A program made the position numbers and the translations under genes. From NCBI GenBank assembly GCA_021647375.1, contig JAKIUV010000004.1, forward strand, positions 6,059-70,058: a stretch of DNA of 64,000 nucleotides, in the 5' to 3' direction. Below, one piece after another: positions 60,896 to 64,000 of the stretch. The notes below the pieces were generated by a model. That model made no database searches. It was given only the letters and a program-made list of their open reading frames with translations, and was not told the DNA's origin. The number at the start of each line of letters is the position of its first letter. Within the stretch, counting starts at the first letter, position 1. Source of the DNA: Robiginitomaculum sp. GTDB lineage: Bacteria; Pseudomonadota; Alphaproteobacteria; Caulobacterales; Maricaulaceae.

Positions 60896-61555
60896 CTATT
60901 CCCGCCGCAGCACTTTCTCGCTCATGATATTGCCGATCCAGCCGGACATGAACCTGGCTTTTACGTCTGCCGGGTCGTAGATTTGGTCTACCCAGTCTAT
61001 GAAGCTTAGCTCGCCCGTTTCGGCGTATTTTAGGTAATCATCAAAGAAGAAATCCAGCATGCCGGTTTTGCCAGCTTTCATATGCAGGTATTTTATTTTC
61101 AGTTGCTCGACAGCGTCTTCGATGGGTTCGCCCAAATGGAAATGTTTATAGAGAACCCCGGTAATCCCTGTACGGTCTGCGCCGGATTTACAGTGCATCA
61201 AGCACGGATATTCGATGGTCTCGAACAGGTTTTTCAGCCCGTGCAAGCTTTCTTTTGCGGGCGTGTCGCGGGAATACATGCGAAAATCCACCAATTTGAT
61301 ACCGTGTTTCTCGCAGGCTTCTTTCTCAAGAGCGTAAAAGCCTTTGTCGCTTTCACCGCGCAAATTCAAGATGGTCTTAATCCCGTCCTTGGCCAATTGT
61401 TCTATGCGTTTTGGGGATGGCTGGTTGGCGCGGTACATTTCCCCACCGATATGGTGCTGGTTATTAAACCAGACGCGCAGGAAGCCATGGTCACCCCATG
61501 TTAAATCCTTATAGGCCTGTTTGCGACCTTCGGGAGTGTCTAAATCCAACGTCAT
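60896..61555 (-). CDS. Dual-specificity/tyrosine phosphatase-like protein
   Basis: A 219-residue protein. The cysteine-phosphatase loop LMHCKSGADRTG fits the HCx5R signature, and a DSP-like N-terminal region, RANQPSPKRIEQLAKDGIKTILNLRG, precedes it. The ATG at 61555 is preferred over the 35-codon longer frame, which would overlap the divergent acyltransferase. Substrates in bacteria are often phosphoinositide-like lipids or proteins. It is divergent from the DUF374 gene, and its target may be a lipid, but that is only positional inference. Confidence 0.8.
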   Translation of the reverse strand: MTLDLDTPEGRKQAYKDLTWGDHGFLRVWFNNQHHIGGEMYRANQPSPKRIEQLAKDGIKTILNLRGESDKGFYALEKEACEKHGIKLVDFRMYSRDTPAKESLHGLKNLFETIEYPCLMHCKSGADRTGITGVLYKHFHLGEPIEDAVEQLKIKYLHMKAGKTGMLDFFFDDYLKYAETGELSFIDWVDQIYDPADVKARFMSGWIGNIMSEKVLRRE

Positions 61556-61643
61556 ATATACCTTTGTAAAACTGTCTTGTAAGTTTGGGCTAAATACCCG
61601 ATATGCATATCTTGTAAACACGAAAATAGCAGGGAGACAAGGT

Positions 61644-62387
61644 TTGTTCAAACGGTTCATGAACCTAAAATTTGTACAAATGTCTCTGGCGTTCCTCGTG
61701 GCGAGTTATATGCGCCTGGTTCGGCGAACGACACGCTGGCAATTCGAGGGTCTGGAGCTTTTAAAACCCATTCAAGATAGCGGCGCTGGTTTTGTTGCCG
61801 TCGTCTGGCATTCCCGTTTTATGATGGCACCTGCTGGCTGGTCTAAAATGGTGCAAAAACCCCATGTGCTCATATCCAAATCCAGAGACGGTGATCTGGT
61901 CACCTATGTGGCGCAAATGCTCGGCGTCAAAGCTGTACGTGGTTCTCGCCGCGCCAAGTTCAAGGACAAAGAAAAACGCGGTGCAAGCGCCCTGCGCGAA
62001 ATGATCGACGTGATTAACCAGGGTGATTGCGTCGTCATGACCCCGGACGGCCCGCGCGGGCCAAGAATGCATATGGGCGAGGGGCCGATACGGCTCGCCA
62101 AATTATCCGGCGCCCCCGTGCTGGCTTTCGCCATTTCCAAGTCCAATAATAAATTGTTTAAGTCATGGGACAGGTTCATGCTGCCTTTACCATTTGGGCG
62201 GGGTAAGATTATCTTTGCGGGACCCGTTAGACTTGCCAAAGATGCAACCAATCAAGATGTCGAATTGGCACGCAAGACGTTAGAAGATATGCTTAACCAG
62301 GCTTCGCAAAAGTGCGACCGGGAAATGGGGTGCGAAATAATTCTGCCAGCCCATAAAAAAACCACGAGAAAGGGCGCAAAAACGTGA
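61644..62387 (+). CDS. DUF374 lysophospholipid acyltransferase-like protein
   Basis: A 247-residue protein starting at TTG 61644, with GGGAGA eight bases upstream. A membrane segment lies near residues 12-30, and the conserved block AVVWHSRFMMAP is followed by SRDGDLVTYVAQMLGVKAVRGS and MTPDGPRGPRMHMGEG. DUF374 includes LpxJ, a lipid A late acyltransferase of epsilonproteobacteria. Position directly before waaA and lpxK fits lipid A acylation. It overlaps the waaA start (GTGA). Confidence 0.88.
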   Translation: MFKRFMNLKFVQMSLAFLVASYMRLVRRTTRWQFEGLELLKPIQDSGAGFVAVVWHSRFMMAPAGWSKMVQKPHVLISKSRDGDLVTYVAQMLGVKAVRGSRRAKFKDKEKRGASALREMIDVINQGDCVVMTPDGPRGPRMHMGEGPIRLAKLSGAPVLAFAISKSNNKLFKSWDRFMLPLPFGRGKIIFAGPVRLAKDATNQDVELARKTLEDMLNQASQKCDREMGCEIILPAHKKTTRKGAKT

Positions 62388-63670
62388 AGAAAACGCCGCT
62401 CTTAAAATCCTATAGCGCCGCAACACGGGTACTCGCCCCGGCTTTGCCATTCTGGTTGAAAAGACGCGTGACCAAAGGCAAAGAAGACCCGGCGCGCATA
62501 GGCGAGCGCCAAGGCATAGCCAGCCAGCCGCGTCCGGACGGTAAAATTGTCTGGCTACATGCGGCGAGTGTCGGCGAATCGCAAATGCTGATGCCCGTGA
62601 TTTTACGGATATTAGCTGAGAACCCGGATTTTCATATCGTCATCACAACGGGTACAGTGACCTCGGCGGAACTCTTGGCCGGGCAGCTTCCCAAAAACGC
62701 CGTTCACCAATACGCCCCCGCAGACCATCCTAAGGCGGTCAAAAATTTCCTGAACCACTGGCAGCCAGACCTAGCCATATTCGCCGAGAGCGAGCTTTGG
62801 CCGAACATGATAATGCAAAGCAAAGCCAGGGACATTCCCCTCGCGCTTATCAATGCCCGCATGAGTGCAGCCTCCATAGAGCGCTGGGGCAAACGCGGCA
62901 AAAAATCCGGCGCGGCCTTGCTGGGGTGTTTTGATTTAATCTTGGCGGCGGATACTGCCACCGCCAACGGCTTGTCATGGCTGACCGGGCGCGAAATTGA
63001 AGCTGCGGGTAATCTCAAAGACGCGGCACCAGCTTTGTCTGCAGATAAAGACGACCTTAAGAAACTAAAAACGGCCATTGGTCGCCGCCCCGTCTGGTGC
63101 GCCGCCAGCACCCATACAGGCGAAGAAGAGTTGATAGGCGCGGCGATGTTAGAGATTAAAGCCAAAAAACCAAAGTCCTTGCTCATCCTTGCCCCGCGCC
63201 ATCCTGAACGCGCCGCAGACGTTAAAGATATTTTGGCTAAGATAGGTCTGAACGTGCTACGCCGTTCTTCCCATAAAATACCGACAGATAAAACCGATGT
63301 CTATCTGGTTGACGAAATCGGCAAAATGGGGTTGGTCTATAGCGTGTCGAAAATAGCTTTTATCGGCGGTTCCTTGTTGGACGGTCTGTCTGGTCATAAC
63401 CCGCTGGAACCAGCCCGGCTGGATTGCGCCGTGATTACAGGCGCCCATATATCCAGCTTCGCCGATACCTATATGTCCATGTTTGCTTTTGACGCGGCGG
63501 ACAGGATATTATCACCAGAAGAACTAGCACCCGCCGTGCTTAAATATATGCTGGATGCCAAAGCCCGCAAAGCCAAAGCGGTAGCAGCGGCGGAGTTTGC
63601 CAAAAGCCGCGATGCAGTTCTGGATTATGTCTGGGATTATCTTGACCCTCTAATGCCGAAGGAAATATAA
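62384..63670 (+). CDS. waaA: 3-deoxy-D-manno-octulosonic acid transferase (KDO transferase)
   Basis: A 428-residue GT30 enzyme that transfers KDO from CMP-KDO to lipid IVA. The N-terminal LHAASVGESQMLMPVILR block carries the catalytic Glu, and FAESELWPNMI follows. The C-terminal half has LILAPRHPER and YSVSKIAFIGGSLLDGLSGHNPLEPARL. The start is a GTG overlapping the DUF374 stop (GTGA). lpxK starts two bases after its stop. Whether it adds one or two KDO residues cannot be told. Confidence 0.95.
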   Translation: MKKTPLLKSYSAATRVLAPALPFWLKRRVTKGKEDPARIGERQGIASQPRPDGKIVWLHAASVGESQMLMPVILRILAENPDFHIVITTGTVTSAELLAGQLPKNAVHQYAPADHPKAVKNFLNHWQPDLAIFAESELWPNMIMQSKARDIPLALINARMSAASIERWGKRGKKSGAALLGCFDLILAADTATANGLSWLTGREIEAAGNLKDAAPALSADKDDLKKLKTAIGRRPVWCAASTHTGEEELIGAAMLEIKAKKPKSLLILAPRHPERAADVKDILAKIGLNVLRRSSHKIPTDKTDVYLVDEIGKMGLVYSVSKIAFIGGSLLDGLSGHNPLEPARLDCAVITGAHISSFADTYMSMFAFDAADRILSPEELAPAVLKYMLDAKARKAKAVAAAEFAKSRDAVLDYVWDYLDPLMPKEI

Positions 63671-63672
63671 CC

Positions 63673-64000
63673 GTGCGCGCCCCTGAATTTTGGAACCATA
63701 AATATGGCCGCGAAGCTGCGCCGTTTATCCGTACCGTCCTTAGCCCGCTCGGTTGGCTCTACGGTAAGGTAACGGCAAGACGTATTGCCACCACTACGCC
63801 TTACGACCCCGGCATTCCGGTGATTTGTGTTGGCAATGCCAGTGTTGGTGGGGTGGGTAAAACACCCGTCACGGCCTATTTGCTAGAGAGCTTGACTCGT
63901 ATGGGCATCAAGGCAGTTGGCCTGTCACGGGGTTATGGGGGGCGGGAAAAAGGGCCGCTGCTTGTGAAATCCAAACACACATTCAAAGACGTAGGCGACG
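63673..64000 (+). CDS. lpxK: Tetraacyldisaccharide 4'-kinase, 3'-truncated by the window end
   Basis: 109 codons are visible from a GTG at 63673. The N-terminus RAPEFWNHKYGREAAPFIRT is typical of LpxK. The deviant Walker A VGNASVGGVGKTPVTAYL, followed by GLSRGYGGREKGPLL, is the hallmark of the kinase that phosphorylates lipid A disaccharide at the 4' position. It follows waaA as in many alphaproteobacteria. The rest lies beyond base 64,000. Confidence 0.95.
   Translation, partial: MRAPEFWNHKYGREAAPFIRTVLSPLGWLYGKVTARRIATTTPYDPGIPVICVGNASVGGVGKTPVTAYLLESLTRMGIKAVGLSRGYGGREKGPLLVKSKHTFKDVGD

Overview
The window is one contiguous stretch of an alphaproteobacterial chromosome of moderate GC content. 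Coding is dense and mostly housekeeping. The gene set points to the Caulobacterales/Hyphomonadales side of the class. It includes a SciP (DUF1153) cell-cycle regulator, IalB, DUF1499, DUF4170 and DUF3576 proteins, the order DUF3576-leuS-lptE-holA, and the lipid A/KDO cluster ending in waaA-lpxK. I can support no rRNA, tRNA, CRISPR array or complete insertion sequence.

Layout. 1-4,080: a truncated acyltransferase, an AI-2E family permease, and an IclR regulator divergent from a beta-propeller/VOC gene pair. 4,316-9,866: a DUF1499 protein, pdxH, a mini J-domain protein, and the coupled set aroC / DCC thiol protein / saccharopine-dehydrogenase-like DUF4166 protein. 9,984-17,762: IalB, ftsK, an aminotransferase-sulfotransferase-glycosyltransferase cassette, and mnmA. 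17,800-21,630: sciP, a FlhG/MinD-like protein without a P-loop, and an EF-hand / ECF sigma / membrane anti-sigma-like / metal-sensor-like group. 21,923-29,800: sucC, two inserted envelope genes, sucD, sucA, sucB and an AT-rich orphan. 29,805-35,108: yqeY-like gene, carA, small proteins, grpE-hrcA and rph. 35,207-39,971: holA, lptE, leuS and a DUF3576 lipoprotein. 40,117-45,811: a phage-shock (Psp) locus with pspF divergent from two tiny ORFs, pspA, pspB, pspC, a small exported protein and two toastrack/DUF2807 proteins. 46,049-52,124: sdhB, an acyltransferase, a GtrA-like protein, zapE, a TM-helix channel protein and mdh. 52,166-57,000: an AT-rich HNH-like protein, two tandem acetyltransferases, FrnE-like and MAPEG proteins, and pmbA. 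57,000-64,000: a phosphatase fused to DUF4170, an ABC exporter, parDE, a PH-domain protein, a tyrosine-phosphatase-like protein, a DUF374 acyltransferase, waaA and the start of lpxK.

The most notable observation is the Psp locus. Its PspF is clearly orthologous to enteric PspF and keeps the Walker A lysine, the PspA-contact tryptophan and the HTH. It has lost the GAFTGA sigma54-contact loop, the Walker B glutamate and both arginine fingers. I see no convincing -24/-12 promoter upstream of pspA. Instead a 20-bp-spaced direct repeat overlaps a -10-like hexamer. This suggests Psp control rewired away from sigma54, with a catalytically dead PspF acting as a DNA-binding switch.

Other points are a dispersed palindromic repeat that supplies the Shine-Dalgarno of both sucB and lptE, a duplicated 5' end of sucD that now starts a lipoprotein gene, a 19-bp repeat abutting stop codons at two loci, and a 91-bp nested palindrome between rph and holA. 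Functional statements rest on motif recognition by eye. No database search was run.
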